Shown one piece after another: positions 42,695-53,900 of a stretch of DNA of 64,000 nucleotides; position 1 is the stretch's first letter, and each line of letters begins with the position of its first letter. The notes under the pieces are model-generated. The model was not told the DNA's origin. It searched no databases and was given only the letters and a program-made list of their open reading frames with translations. The stretch comes from Paulinella micropora (lineage: Eukaryota; Cercozoa; Imbricatea; Euglyphida; Paulinellidae): assembly GCA_019918135.1 (NCBI GenBank), contig WBZZ01001399.1, forward strand, positions 5,001 through 69,000, read 5' to 3'. Position numbers and translations under genes: made by a program.

Positions 42695-44580
42695 GTTGCG
42701 ATCGCTTGAGCCATCTGCGCACGGGCCAACAAATCGACAAGGTTAAGGCGTTCGCGCGGCTCTTGCGAGGCAGAAACAGAAACGCCAAGGAGAGCAAGCT
42801 TAGAAGTCCACCGGTCAATAAGGCTCTGAATGTTTGCCCGTGGCGAGTAACAAGAATTAAGGCAGTGAGCGGCCGGGGAGCAGTCTGTAACGATATGGAA
42901 CTTCTTGAAACCCAGGGCGACCGCAAACTCATGGGCAGCAACGTAAGCGCTAAACAACTCTCGCATAGGGGACGAGGCGACTAAAGACTCTGAGCGCAGA
43001 TCGGCTAACTCTTCATTGGACCAACAGCGAGAAGAGAAGTAGCCTTTGGAACGAGAGGGGGCCATGACGATGGCACCCCTGCCCGACTGCGAACCATCCA
43101 CCTTACAAAAGTTTGCATCGGTCCAAAGTGTGCATCTGGCGGGGTCGTCGACCCATGTCATCGACTCACTGTCATAGTGGCCCGTCTTGAGAAAGTCCGA
43201 CAGCGGGAGACGGAAGTTGGAAGCAAGGAGGAGGCTGCGAGCCCACTTCGCAGCATGGCAGGCTCTAGAACTAAAACGGCCACCCTTGCCACGCGATGCC
43301 GACATTGCGTTGAAAGAGATCCGCATGTTTCCCACCGCTGGTCGAAGAAAGAAGAGCATCTGAGAGACGAAAGACAAAAGGCCCAGGAGACGCTCGAAAG
43401 ATTTGACAGAAAAGAATCCGCCACCGGCGATGGTGTCCAAGGCACTCAAAACGATCTTGCGTTTGTCAGTGGGCAGCTCTACGAACCAAAAGCCCTTGCG
43501 AGTGTCCTTAAACCAACCGAGGGAACGAAAGGACTGGCCAATAAATTCTTCATGCCACGGGATGCCCAGATGTTCAGAGAGGCTATTGAACTGCAACCTA
43601 AGTGCCCTAGCCTCCTTCCAGGAAGAACAAACGACGTCACTATTATCGACGTACAGCTTCAACGGGATAGTCTTATAGAGAAAGATTGACTCGAGGGATC
43701 TAGCGTAACGATTCCAACCGTCAGCGGCATAGACACCCCCAAACCCAGGCACAAGAAGAACGAAGTACAAAAGCCCGCCGGTGACTGGGTCCCTGCACGA
43801 GGAGACCTGTTGCCAGAAGAGCGAATGCAACAACGGGGTCTGATTGTAAGCAGATTTGACATCTGCCCCAAAAGCAACACAACCGGGACCGGCTTGGATG
43901 ATCCTAGCCATCTGCATGTCGTGTGTATAGTATTCTACCCCATCGTCCGTTCTTGGGCAAAGCTGGTTGAAAGAGAGAAAACGGGGGAAGGAAAGGTCGT
44001 TGATCAGTCTTTTTTCCCCATTTTCGGGATGCCATTTGTCCTTGGGGATGGCATGCTCACGTGTCACGATGGCTTGGTGTTTGCAACAGCGATTCGGAAA
44101 GGGAGGCCTCGTGAACGGGCCCGCCATGAAACCTTTCTTAACCGCTTTTATGTTTGCCTCATAAATCTGCCGGTTGTCTTCTTCGGAGAGAGCATGAGCG
44201 AGAGAATAGTCACGTAAGAATTCTCCTGTGCCTCTGTAGTGAGTATCAGTGCCTGTGAGGAAGCCTTCAAGCCAAACGACCTCTGCTTCCGGCAAGCAAA
44301 GTTTGGTAAGGTTTACAATGTTGTCAACTTTGAAGACAGATTTGTAAGGCTCTAAAACACCATCCCACAGCGGCAGAACTTCACGTTTCCCTGGGCGAAA
44401 CCTCACGTCAACCTCTAGGCAACCAAAGAAACGAATGTTCCTACCTCTCGCCCTCTGAAACCTAAAGTCCACAAGAGCGATGCCCCCGACTTGCAGACCA
44501 CTACAAGAGTCTCGAACGAACCAAACGTGCGTGGTATGTGGGGCGAAGCACTGAAGTTCCACCTTGCCTTGGAACCCCAC
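42643..44580 (-). CDS. Reverse transcriptase and RNase H of the Ngaro-like element
   Basis: 645 residues open. RT blocks: EKRLINDLSFPR, CVAFGADVKSAYNQTPL, LLYFVLLVPGFGG and LKLYVDNSD. RNase H blocks: CTLWTDANFCKVDGSQSGRGA, RELFSAYVAAHEF and HIVTDCSPAAHCLN. This order (RT, RNase H, then recombinase) is that of DIRS-like elements. Confidence 0.88.
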   Translation of the reverse strand: MGFQGKVELQCFAPHTTHVWFVRDSCSGLQVGGIALVDFRFQRARGRNIRFFGCLEVDVRFRPGKREVLPLWDGVLEPYKSVFKVDNIVNLTKLCLPEAEVVWLEGFLTGTDTHYRGTGEFLRDYSLAHALSEEDNRQIYEANIKAVKKGFMAGPFTRPPFPNRCCKHQAIVTREHAIPKDKWHPENGEKRLINDLSFPRFLSFNQLCPRTDDGVEYYTHDMQMARIIQAGPGCVAFGADVKSAYNQTPLLHSLFWQQVSSCRDPVTGGLLYFVLLVPGFGGVYAADGWNRYARSLESIFLYKTIPLKLYVDNSDVVCSSWKEARALRLQFNSLSEHLGIPWHEEFIGQSFRSLGWFKDTRKGFWFVELPTDKRKIVLSALDTIAGGGFFSVKSFERLLGLLSFVSQMLFFLRPAVGNMRISFNAMSASRGKGGRFSSRACHAAKWARSLLLASNFRLPLSDFLKTGHYDSESMTWVDDPARCTLWTDANFCKVDGSQSGRGAIVMAPSRSKGYFSSRCWSNEELADLRSESLVASSPMRELFSAYVAAHEFAVALGFKKFHIVTDCSPAAHCLNSCYSPRANIQSLIDRWTSKLALLGVSVSASQEPRERLNLVDLLARAQMAQAIATWCKSNPSGPSLRPLQQ

Positions 44581-45115
44581 CTACGCAACCACTCTGGCTC
44601 GACACAGCCTAGGCATCAGGGAGGAGAAAGAAATAGAGGGAGAGGCAGAAAGGATAAAAGACCAGAAAGGAAAGTCGTGCCACCACGTTTTCCCACTTTC
44701 CAACTCCAACAAAAGAGAAGGAAGGGAATCGACAGACACAACCCCTGCCGACAACAAATCAGGAGGCAGAGAGGGGGAGACTGAAATCCCATCATAGTTT
44801 GATGAACAAGAGACCTCAGAGGGGGGAAGAGAGCGAACCCAAGCGCCCATCTCTTCCTCAGCCTCAATCTTAGCAATAACCCAAATCCACCTAGGGAAAG
44901 GGAAGAAAAAGGAAGCAGAAGTGAGAGAAAGAGAAGCAGAGGGGCTCGAAGGGACCGCATTGCTTTGCGAACCACTCTGTTCAGGACACAGCACCAGAGG
45001 CTGCTGAGCAAAAGAAGAACTTGGACCCACCAAGGGGAAACAACTAAAAGGAACAACACCAGAGGAAAGAGAAGAAGAAAGAGAAGAAAAAGTAGAAGCA
45101 GAAACAGTAGAAGTA

Positions 45116-45161
<46 letters not shown>

Positions 45162-45326
45162 TAGTGGTAGTAGAAGTAGAAGTAGTAGTAGAAGTAGTAG
45201 AAGTAGTAGTAGTAGAAGTAGTAGTAGAAGTAGTAGTAGAAGTAGTAGTAGAAGTAGTAGTAGAAGTAGTAGAAGTAGTAGTAGAAGTAGTAGTGGTAGT
45301 AGTGGTAGTAGAAGTAGTATAAGAAA

Positions 45327-45360
<34 letters not shown>

Positions 45361-45480
45361 AGAAGAAGAAGAAGAAGAAGAAAAGGAAGAAGAAGGAGGA
45401 GAAGAAGAGGAAAAAGAAAAAGGAGAAGAAGAAAAAGAAGAAGAAGAAAAAGAAGAAGTAGGAAAGGAGACAGGACAAGT
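44581..45480 (-). repeat. Low-complexity AGT/AGA tract inside the Ngaro-like element
   Basis: The plus strand shows long runs of AGT, AGA and GAA triplets from 45.07 to 45.47 kb. Frames on both strands are open only because of this composition, giving poly-Ser/Thr, poly-Leu or poly-Arg/Ser. It lies between the gag-like and RT ORFs. The flanks (44.58-45.0, 45.5-45.92 kb) could encode the start of the RT protein. Confidence 0.8.
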
Positions 45481-45947
45481 ACCCATCGAAGTGGAAACGG
45501 GTGGCACTTGACCGAACGGAACAGAGGCACGAACACTATAGCTTCCTCAGAAAGGGCAGGGCTGACGGAAACGGAAGGGGCAGTAGAGCAGGAAGGGCTG
45601 AGCCCCACAGACGGAACAGGAAAAGAAGAATGAACTGAGCTACAAGCTGACGAGTACTGGGAAAAAGTGGAACCGGTGGGACCGATCATAATTGCGAGTG
45701 GCACCGAGGCCCGAGAAAAAGAAAGAGAGGAGTCGAAGTTAGACTGCAGGTTGCTGAAAGACGAATTGCCAGTCTTGGGAACCTTGGTCGCGTGCTCGCA
45801 ACCACCTGGATCCCACATTCTGCGAGCTGAGTCAGAAAGAGAAAAAGCAGTGGAAGAGGAAGCCACACCAAAGGAGACCTCCGGCTGATGTAAGCCGACC
45901 CTGAGAGCTACTTGCTCCACTGCAGAGCTTTCACTCCCAGGGCCCCC

Positions 45948-47654
45948 TCACTTATCTGCTTTGCGCTTGCCCCACTTGTCATTGCCACCGTCTGGGCAAT
46001 CCACTCGTTTGTGATTCTTGTCAGGGCACACTGGACAATGGTGGAGGAAACGACAGTCTTCCTTGTAGCTGCAGTCCTTGCCGTCTGCCCAGCTGAAACA
46101 GACTTTCCTGGACTTCTGGAACTGCTGCTTGGCTTGGTTACCCCCGCGGGTGTTGTTCTCTCGGCGCTGCTGCTTCGAAGTCCCTAGGCTGATCGATTGA
46201 GAAGGGGGGGGGAGAGGTTCAAGGATGGCCGTGGCTAGAACGAAGGGAAGGTTGCCCTTATGCCACTGACCCAAGGGACGTCTTCCACGAGTAGCTTTGT
46301 CCCATCTCATAGCAGATTGCAACGTATTTTTCCTAACAATGAGCTCAAGGTACCGGTAATGGTCCCACATGTCCTCGGCGTGCTGAGCATGATGTTTTGA
46401 GTAGAGGACGATGAGTCTGCGGACCAAGTCCAAAACCTTTTCAACAGTAACAGTCTTGGGCTCGGATTCATGAGGCTCGCCGATCAGAGTCTTTTTCTTC
46501 GATGGCAAGAGCTCCTTGAGGTTAACAAACTCCTTTCCCAACTTGATCTTTTTGAGAATGTCAAAGTCCAAATCTTCTGAACCCGGCAGACTCTGAAACT
46601 CTTGCGTCAATCTAGATTTCTCAACTCCGGACATAGAAGTCGAAAAACCTAACGAGGAGAGTAAGGAAGAGGGATCAATACCTTTGTCGTTTGCCGCCTC
46701 CTTGATCTTCCGCTCCAATTCCTCATTCGTCTCTTGAAGTTCGGATAAGACAGAAGCGTCAAAGTGGACCGTCTTGCCTTTGTTCCCGACTTTACGAGCA
46801 GAGGCAAGCTTAGCCCTGAGCTTCTCCTGCTTTTGCAGAGCAACATCTATCTCGTTTTGGATTGCTAACTCTTCGTTTACGTTCGTCTTCTGTTTCTTGT
46901 TTCGAGGCTGTCCCTCTTCCGGATCGGACAGAACTTCCTCTTCGTCATTTTGCTCTTCCTTCTCAATGAGCTCAGACTGTACAATGAAGGCCCACTCAAC
47001 TCCATCGTTTACAATTTGAGAAGCCATTGCAGAAGAGAACGCCGCTTTACTGGAATTTGCCTTGATGTCTTTGACCTCCTCGAAGTAATCGTTGTACAAC
47101 TTTCGTAAGTTGGTAGCGTTGTATAGATTCTCGAGATGAGAGGCGATTGCTTTAGTTTTTTGCTTTTTTGCTTTCGCCTCATTGCTGCTACTCTTGTTCC
47201 TCAAAATGCCATTCACATCACGAATTGACTTAATAAAATCGTTACGTGAGACATTGACATTGAGAGGAATTTTTGAAAATGTGAGTTCAACAGCTTGATC
47301 GGAATCAGAGGCCCAAATGACTTCCCCGGTTGCATTTAAGTACTTCCATTTCTTAGATTCATCTTCCAAACGAATCAAACCGCGAGGGACTTGGACAGAC
47401 CACTGATGACCCTCAGTGTTGAGACGAACTGTAGCTTGTGCATTCATGAGACCCATTACCACCCCGGTAATTCGCACTGTTTCGGAATTTTTTCCAAATC
47501 TTTGAAAAAGATCAGAGTCTTGGACATGATAGACTGCAAGGACCGAGACAATGCAGTCAACCTTGAGCTTCTTTGTTACAGCAGGCATTAAAGAGCTTCT
47601 CTGACGATCTTCCCAACTTTCCAACCTAGGCCTACCAGACACCGGAGAAAACAC
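45948..47654 (-). CDS. Gag-like ORF of the Ngaro-like element
   Basis: 568 residues, mostly charged and helical (coiled coil around NEELAIQNEIDVALQKQEK and ELQETNEELERKIKEA). The C-terminal part has a zinc-binding pattern CFSWADGKDCSYKEDCRFLHHC-type (CCCH) followed by CPVCPDKNHKRVDC. It would package the element RNA. It looks whole. Its N-terminal part overlaps the A1 repeat. Confidence 0.75.
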   Translation of the reverse strand: MFSPVSGRPRLESWEDRQRSSLMPAVTKKLKVDCIVSVLAVYHVQDSDLFQRFGKNSETVRITGVVMGLMNAQATVRLNTEGHQWSVQVPRGLIRLEDESKKWKYLNATGEVIWASDSDQAVELTFSKIPLNVNVSRNDFIKSIRDVNGILRNKSSSNEAKAKKQKTKAIASHLENLYNATNLRKLYNDYFEEVKDIKANSSKAAFSSAMASQIVNDGVEWAFIVQSELIEKEEQNDEEEVLSDPEEGQPRNKKQKTNVNEELAIQNEIDVALQKQEKLRAKLASARKVGNKGKTVHFDASVLSELQETNEELERKIKEAANDKGIDPSSLLSSLGFSTSMSGVEKSRLTQEFQSLPGSEDLDFDILKKIKLGKEFVNLKELLPSKKKTLIGEPHESEPKTVTVEKVLDLVRRLIVLYSKHHAQHAEDMWDHYRYLELIVRKNTLQSAMRWDKATRGRRPLGQWHKGNLPFVLATAILEPLPPPSQSISLGTSKQQRRENNTRGGNQAKQQFQKSRKVCFSWADGKDCSYKEDCRFLHHCPVCPDKNHKRVDCPDGGNDKWGKRKADK

Positions 47655-47771
47655 GCGCCGGCTCCGCCGGCACGGCTACGCCGCGCCGGCCGGACTATTG
47701 TAAAAACGAAACGTCTCCTCGGAACTTTAACGGCGGTTAACTCCGGGCGAAGCCCGGAGCAAACCAGTAAA
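47600..47771 (-). repeat. Split direct repeat A1
   Basis: Partner of A2 (41209-41366). It has an extra short GC-rich piece (GGCACGGCTACGCC) in its middle. Confidence 0.85.
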
Positions 47772-48525
47772 TAAATCTGGGTATGCTTTACAATACTATT
47801 TTTGCTCTTGATAAGATTATTATGTTTCCAGAGATTTTGAATATGCGGATTGTGTGGCAACAGACCCCTAAAATTTATTATTACAATAACGACCCCTTAT
47901 CAATTGCTGGCGGAGCGCTTGTTGCTGCTGCTGGTAATGTAAGTGTTTCTAATCTTAACTTGTTCCTTGCTGTAGAGACTAATACCGATGTCATTCAATC
48001 AATTCAATTTTAATATTGATTTTCCTTATGTTTATAAAAATTCTATTGCTCAATCCACTACACAAAATATCATTCTCCGCTTTGATAGGGGACACTGTAA
48101 AAGGTTGAAGAAAAGTTATCACACACTCTTTAACAGCACAGAAAACAAGAATACTGCTATGATATTGATAACAGAGCAAACGCTAAGACTACCAGTTTTC
48201 ACACCACGCTTGACGGGGCACGACTTCAGGAATTTGAAATATTTCCCGCTAGCTTTGAAGATTATATGTGCTTGAAACCTAAGCTTGAATGTTCTGTTTT
48301 GATGAATTCAAGTGTGTATCAATACAACTGGTTCTGGGTTGATACTTGGGATAATACCCGCCCTCTGTGGACCAAAGACCAAAATGAAGTTAGTGGGCTT
48401 GACCTTTCCAATGAGAGGCGATGGGAGTTCATTAGCACTACACAGAATAATGCGCATCAGCACGTAAGTGTAGCAATCACTCAGCGGGAGGTTCATGTTA
48501 AGTCAAATATAATTTCCATTTCATA
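47772..48525 (+). pseudogene. Major capsid protein, second part
   Basis: FPEILNMRIVWQQTPKIYYYNNDPLS and SNLNLFLAVETNTDVIQS are typical of the second jelly roll of Polinton capsid proteins. WFWVDTWDNTRPLWTKDQNE and ERRWEFISTTQNNAHQHVSVAI end it. It is separated from the first part by the Ngaro-like insertion, and broken besides. Confidence 0.75.
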
Positions 48526-48627
48526 AACACACAATCAGCCAAAACAAAAAAAATTTAAAAAATTTTAGATTAATTTTTTTCATTCAATATAACACATTTG
48601 TTTTTGAGGTAGTCAAAAACAAAAGCA

Positions 48628-49861
48628 ATGACTACACACCAGAGAAATTTAATCGCAGAAAATCCAGACGGAGATTTTATAAATGTCAAAGTAGGATATG
48701 ATGGTGGTTTTAAAACTGATAATATGAAAACTGCTTTTGGAGAAACACTAGTTGGACAATTAACTCCAGTTGTTCAGGGAATCTTTCCATACACTATTAA
48801 TACAAGGTATGGACTAAAACAGAAACAAAATCTTCTGTGTCATTTTTGAATAATATGGCAGAATAAAAAACTCAAGCCAATAACACGGCGAATGCTATCC
48901 TAACAAGGAAAAGAAGAATAAAATATCGGACGGTATGGGAGTTGTTGGTCGCTTCACTGCTATATGGACAACTGATGACACAAAAGCCTATTATTCGTGT
49001 GTAGGAATTGGTGAACGTGATTTTTCAATTGGTTTTTATTTTTATAAAACTAATGTCGGGACGAGTATTCTACAAGCCAAAGGAGGGGCTACAACTTTTA
49101 TTCAACAAGCAAACTGGGATGACCCGTGCGATAGAACAAAAGATATGCCTGTTATTGATTGGAGTAAAGGAAATGTATTCCAAATTCAATTTCAATATTT
49201 AGGCTTTGATGCTATAAGGTTTTCTATTGAAAATCCTACGACAGGAGAATTTCAATTAGTCCATACTATTAAATATGCGAATGCCAACACAGGTACAAGT
49301 TTAAGAAACACTACTTTACCATTTACTGCACTAATAAGGAATGATGCTTCTACTGGAATTCAAACTCTTAAAATAGCGAGTGTTGGATTATTTATTGAAG
49401 GAAGTAATACAATAAACACAAGTATAACAAACGAAGTGGAAGGAAGTAAAGCAGCAAACACAACTGAAAGCCCTATTATTAGTATCAGGAATAAAGCAAC
49501 ATTAGATGCGGGCGGTGCTAATTTAACAAATTATTCAAATGTTTATCACACTTTGATAAGTATTACGAATGAAGATAGTAAGGCGTGTGTAGTAAGAATG
49601 GTATTAAATGGAACGCTAACTGGAGCAGGTTTTGCGGATGTTGATTCTAAGTATTCAATTGTAGATACTGATACAAAGGCGAGTGCCGTTGCCAACGGAA
49701 CAACAATTTTTAAACTTTACGTCAATTCTCAATCAACTCAACAAATAAATCTTAATATATCTGTCTCCTAGTGATGTATTAACTTTTACACAGAAATCCG
49801 TCGGCACTGTCAAAAATGGTTCAAATGTTAATGTCATCGCTAACTTCATAGAAGACCAATA
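48628..49861 (+). pseudogene. Second virion-like protein, unknown
   Basis: It starts MTTHQRNLIAENPDGDFINVK and LTPVVQGIFPYTINTR, then a beta-rich body (YSCVGIGERDFSIGFYFYKTN; FQIQFQYLGFDAIRFSIENP) and repeated TNEVEGS/ISIRNKATLDAGG segments. The length and beta-rich make-up suggest a structural protein, perhaps a second surface protein. It follows the capsid gene directly. No family recognised. Broken (about two breaks). Confidence 0.5.
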
Positions 49862-49879
49862 AAGCAAAAAAAATTTAAT

Positions 49880-50197
49880 TTAAGACAATGTTATATCAAA
49901 GAATTTTTTTATGTCATCCACATTTTGGCACCATGGCTGGTGAACTAACCATTCAAGGTAATGTTTATCAATCTTGGCTACATCTTCAATGTTTTTGTGT
50001 GCATATTTTCCGTATTGAAGAACGACATATTTTTTTGTTATACATACTTCGTCTGTAGCATTCGCTATACATCCTTCGTCTGTAGCATTCGCTATACATC
50101 CTTCGTCTGTAGCATTCGTTATACATCCTTCGTCTGTAGCATTCGCTATCTCTTCACCAAAACAAGTGGCTTCGCCACATTGTGACGCTTCGCTCAC
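49880..50197 (-). CDS. ExoX-C-like small protein with tandem repeat
   Basis: 105 residues. The C-terminal part, VVLQYGKYAHKNIEDVAKIDKHYLEWLVHQPW, matches the FGKYKGKxIEDVxxxDxxYLEWLxxQPW pattern seen at the C-terminus of ExoX-like exonucleases. The N-terminal part holds four near-identical ANATDEGCI units (24-27-bp tandem repeat, 50041-50140). Role unknown; perhaps a DNA- or replication-linked accessory, since it lies next to the polymerase. Confidence 0.6.
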   Translation of the reverse strand: MSEASQCGEATCFGEEIANATDEGCITNATDEGCIANATDEGCIANATDEVCITKKYVVLQYGKYAHKNIEDVAKIDKHYLEWLVHQPWCQNVDDIKKFFDITLS

Positions 50198-50229
50198 ATT
50201 CGCCTTTGTTTCGGTAATTCCATTCTCTT

Positions 50230-50457
50230 TTAATCAGTCGCCGTAAATGGTGTGCTTGGTTCCTCCATTATAATTTTTGCTAGTGTAGCCTCCAATGGAA
50301 TAACTACTTTCACGTTGTCGTCCCTCGGCTTGTATTGCTCATAGAAAGAAACAATGTCAGGTTTAGTCCATTTAATTGTTGGCTTTTTTATTTCGCTGTC
50401 AAGGTTCCATTTTTCAATTTCATTTAAGTAGCCTTGTTTGGTGTTCAGGTCAGTCAT
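50230..50457 (-). CDS. Small ORF after shared upstream element, unknown
   Basis: 75 residues: MTDLNTKQGYLNEIEKWNLDS and IKWTKPDIVSFYEQYKPRDD. It is directly preceded on the minus strand by the third copy of the shared hairpin element. It looks whole. No family recognised. Confidence 0.45.
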   Translation of the reverse strand: MTDLNTKQGYLNEIEKWNLDSEIKKPTIKWTKPDIVSFYEQYKPRDDNVKVVIPLEATLAKIIMEEPSTPFTATD

Positions 50458-50545
50458 GATATTTTAGAATTGCGCTTCGTGCTACGCACTCTCGCTTATA
50501 AAAAATTCGCCCGCGAATTTTGCTATAACACTTCGTTTATATTCT
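50458..50545 (-). promoter_or_regulatory. Shared upstream element, copy 3
   Basis: On the minus strand: CGATGTTTTAGAATATAAACG..., GAGAGTGCGTAGCACGAAGCGC, ATTCTAAAATATC and then the ATG at 50457. Same layout as at 35335 and 36455. Confidence 0.75.
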
Positions 50546-50619
50546 AAAACATCGGAAAAACATTTAAAGAAAAAATAATTAAAAGAAAACGATGTTTTGT
50601 GATGACGAAGTCAGAACAA

Positions 50620-50910
50620 AATATCAAATATATTTTTTTACTTCATTTTTAATGTCTGTAAATTTATCAAACCATGGCTGTTTCATAACCCATTCAAGAT
50701 ATGGTTTGTCAATGCTAGCAATATCTGAAACCTTCTTTCCGCGATACTTACCAAACGGAAAAACATCGGTTGGCTTTCCTTTTCTACTTTTTCAATCGCC
50801 TTAATTTCCTCATCAATCATCTGTTGCACATCTCTTACTGAAAAGAATTCCTTATTTTTCTCAATTGAAAGTCGTCCAAACTTTTCAGATAGTCTGGTGA
50901 GGGTGGTCAT
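50620..50910 (-). pseudogene. Second ExoX-C-like protein
   Basis: The minus strand reads MTTLTRLSEKFGRLSIEKN, then, in the C-terminal part, VFPFGKYRGKKVSDIASIDK and PYLEWVMKQPWF, a close match to the ExoX-C pattern and a paralogue of the protein at 49.88 kb. TCTATATAGACCA stands just before the ATG. Broken. Confidence 0.6.
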
Positions 50911-50968
50911 TGGTCTATATAGACTAGTAAAAAATTTATGAAAAAAAAATTATTTAATATTTTATTTT

Positions 50969-53900
50969 TTAATATCCAAAAGGTCTAGTTTCAATCGCAT
51001 TCTCTACAATTCCGATAACCTGTCTTTTCGTATATGTAAAACTAAATATCTTTTCTAAGTATTCGCTTATTATTTTTTTCTTTTGTTTGTCTCGTGTTAT
51101 CTTGTTGTTTTCTATTATAACTACTTTTCCAGACTTCTCAATTCGCTTAGCAATCCGTAATTCTTCATCAGTCTCCAACAATTCAGCCAGTTCATTTTTA
51201 CCATTCTCAAATAATTCAGTGTTCGTAATACCTAGCCCGCAACTTATCACACTTAACATATTTGGTAAATTCAATGCTTTTTTCGTTTTATAGTTCATAC
51301 TAAATCCGTTTACTTTCATACTGGCTTTACCATTATCTAATAAGTATCCATAACATTTCGGCCCGCCTCCAACAAAGGTTTTTATTTTCGCTCCTTTTAA
51401 TTCATCAGTCCAATCTCCCAGTAAATCGCCTGTCTCTACATCTGCCTGATTAATTTCTTTGTTAGTCGTATATATTACGCTGTCTGTGTCATGATACAAT
51501 ATCGTATTACCTAATATGTCCATCATATTGTAAAGTCTCATTCTCGCGTGGCATGTAGTAAATAAAGCAACTACAATATTTGTTTTAATCGGGTCGCTCA
51601 CCGCGTCCTGTTTTAAGTCATAACTGGCTTCTACAATTTGGTCGTTAATTATGTTAATATTTATATTATCCGCTGATTTATCGTTCAATAGTTTGTATAA
51701 GGTTTCATTATCCTTTATCATTTTGATCTGTGTTTTATTTTGTTTCTGTCCAAACTTGCCCCATAAAGAGTTCAAACACAACTTAGCCACTGCTCGCCGT
51801 CCTTCGTTTTTAAATATTTTGCTTTCATCCATCTTAACTCCCATTTTAACTTCCATGCTGTTCATGTAATTTTGTTTTTCTGCTTCCGTATTACATCCCG
51901 CGGGATATCCGCTGGACTCTTGTTTTACTGTCAAGAATGTCTTTATGTATTCTTTGAATAAGCTACTGCTTTGTTCTTTCCAGTGCCATACTTCATATAC
52001 TTTTATCGACTTATACCCTTTCTCTAAGGCCTTATAAATTTCTGGAGTTGCCCATGTGCCAGTTATTGCTCGTTCTTTATCTGTGTGCTTACATTCTCCG
52101 TGTTGCTCGGTCATTCCGCACTTATCGCATAAGTAATACATCATCTTAATACCTCTGTCCGCCTTCGGTAAGACTGGGTGTAGTAAGCCTCTAGGTGGTA
52201 GCATCTTAACCTTAGCCACTCCGAAATATTCTCTGTTTATAATTTTATTTTTCATATTTTTTCTTTCCTCCTCATTGTTTGGTCTAATAATTATATGGTG
52301 TCCGCTTGGATAAAGGTCGTAATACATCACGGTCGGATAAAGTGAGCATATGTCAATATATTTCGCATACTCATTATCATGTCGTAATTTCCAATATAAT
52401 TTCAGAGCATTCACTCTACTTCCAAACATTGCCTCTCGTGAGTTTAGTCCTTCTTGTTCCGTAATTCGTTCGTTTGTATCCTCTGCCGTCTTTCACTGGT
52501 TTTCATCAGGCTCCATTCACACTCCCAGATACTTATTACTTTTGCTTGTTCGTTAAGTTGTTTTTCTCTTCTCATTGTTTCCTTGTATAGTTGACCCATT
52601 GTCTTATTCTTCTTCACATTCAGAGCATTTCTATTCCAACACTTATCACATCCGTGCCAATGACACCCGTAAAACTCATAAACTGTTTTGTTTTTCTCGT
52701 CCCATCCATCTACATACACACGAGATTGACCGAGTTGAAACATTTTTTCACCTCCGTTCAATGCGTGCTTAATATCGGTTTTGTCTAACCTGCTTCTGTA
52801 TGCTAGCCATTCTACGCAAGCCCTAGAAGTCATCCTGTTTTGTTTTCCGCTTTCAAAATCGCAATTGAATTCTCTGGCATAAACTTAGCACGATACAGAG
52901 CAATAACACAACTCGCGATAGTTGTATATTGAAAAGGGTCTATACCAAACTCTAGAAACTGATTTCAAAAATCTAGACAACCCTTCCTCAGTATATCAAC
53001 ATCTGAATGATAATACTCTGCGATTTCCTTTGCCATATCAAAGTGGTTATGTGCTTTCACTTGTTCATCGTACCATTCAAGAAATTCCTTTCGTTTATCT
53101 CCTCGCATCGTGTCGTAGCCATAATATTTCTTAAGGGGCATTACCCCGACATTATTTTTATTTTTTGCAGTATTGAAGAAGTGCGGGAAGAAACATTTCT
53201 TAAGTTCCGTAAGCCCGAATGTCTTTTGGAAAGTCTGACAATGGTATCGTAAGAAAACTTAGGCTGTCTATAAAGCGATATTTCTTTAGTGTCATCATTA
53301 TAATCTTACCGCCCTCATAAATTACAAATGGAGTTTGACCATTATCAACCAACCACTTAAGAATAAACTGATAATCATAACAGCGGGCATTGTGTGCGAT
53401 AAATGTAAATCCGCTGTGCTTAGTGTCAAAAACCCACTTGAAGAAATCTTGAATGTTCTTGTGAATTACTGGGGAGGGGGTTTCACCCCTACCATACCCC
53501 CACCTTTTTTGTCAAGGGTTTGGAAAGGGGCGGGGCCCCTTCCGTCGTAATACTGGCTTTCAGCATGATTAACAATGTGCTCGCCTGTGTCCTGTGTCGC
53601 TTCAAAATCAAAGAATATGTATTGCTCTGACGGCGGTAAGATTTCTTTTTGGACTATTTCACATTGGTGTTCAAGTGGTTTAACTAGTTTGCAATTTCGG
53701 CATTTCGTATATCCGCATTTGTGCTCATCCTTCTTTCTGTAATTAAGACCGCACGATTTACATTTCGCTTTAACATCGCAGTTTGTCGTCCTGTGGTTAT
53801 TAAAGCATTCAGTGTTTGGAAACTTTCTATTACACTGCTCACATTCTTTCCACTTGTTATTGTCATTTATTCCCTAACATCCGTTGGTTTCACAGATACT

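Larger units (their letters stand above)
40551..47771 (-). mobile_element. Ngaro/DIRS-like tyrosine-recombinase retroelement, nested
   Basis: On the minus strand the order is A1 (about 47.60-47.77 kb), gag-like ORF, RT/RNase H, tyrosine recombinase, B1 (about 41.37-41.60 kb), A2 (about 41.21-41.366 kb), B2 (about 40.55-40.79 kb). These split direct repeats (A1...B1A2B2) are the mark of Ngaro/PAT-like elements. It interrupts the major capsid gene. B1 and B2 differ at only a few bases and the main reading frames are long, so it looks nearly whole and younger than its host element. No target duplication, as usual for this group. Confidence 0.88.

Noticed and set aside
44965-45633. Ser/Arg-rich plus-strand frame (SR-protein-like look)
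   Set aside because: AGT/AGA triplet run within the Ngaro-like element; no RNA-binding domain.
50041-50140. Short regular repeats that might suggest a CRISPR array
   Set aside because: Adjacent 24-27-bp tandem units without spacers, within a coding frame.
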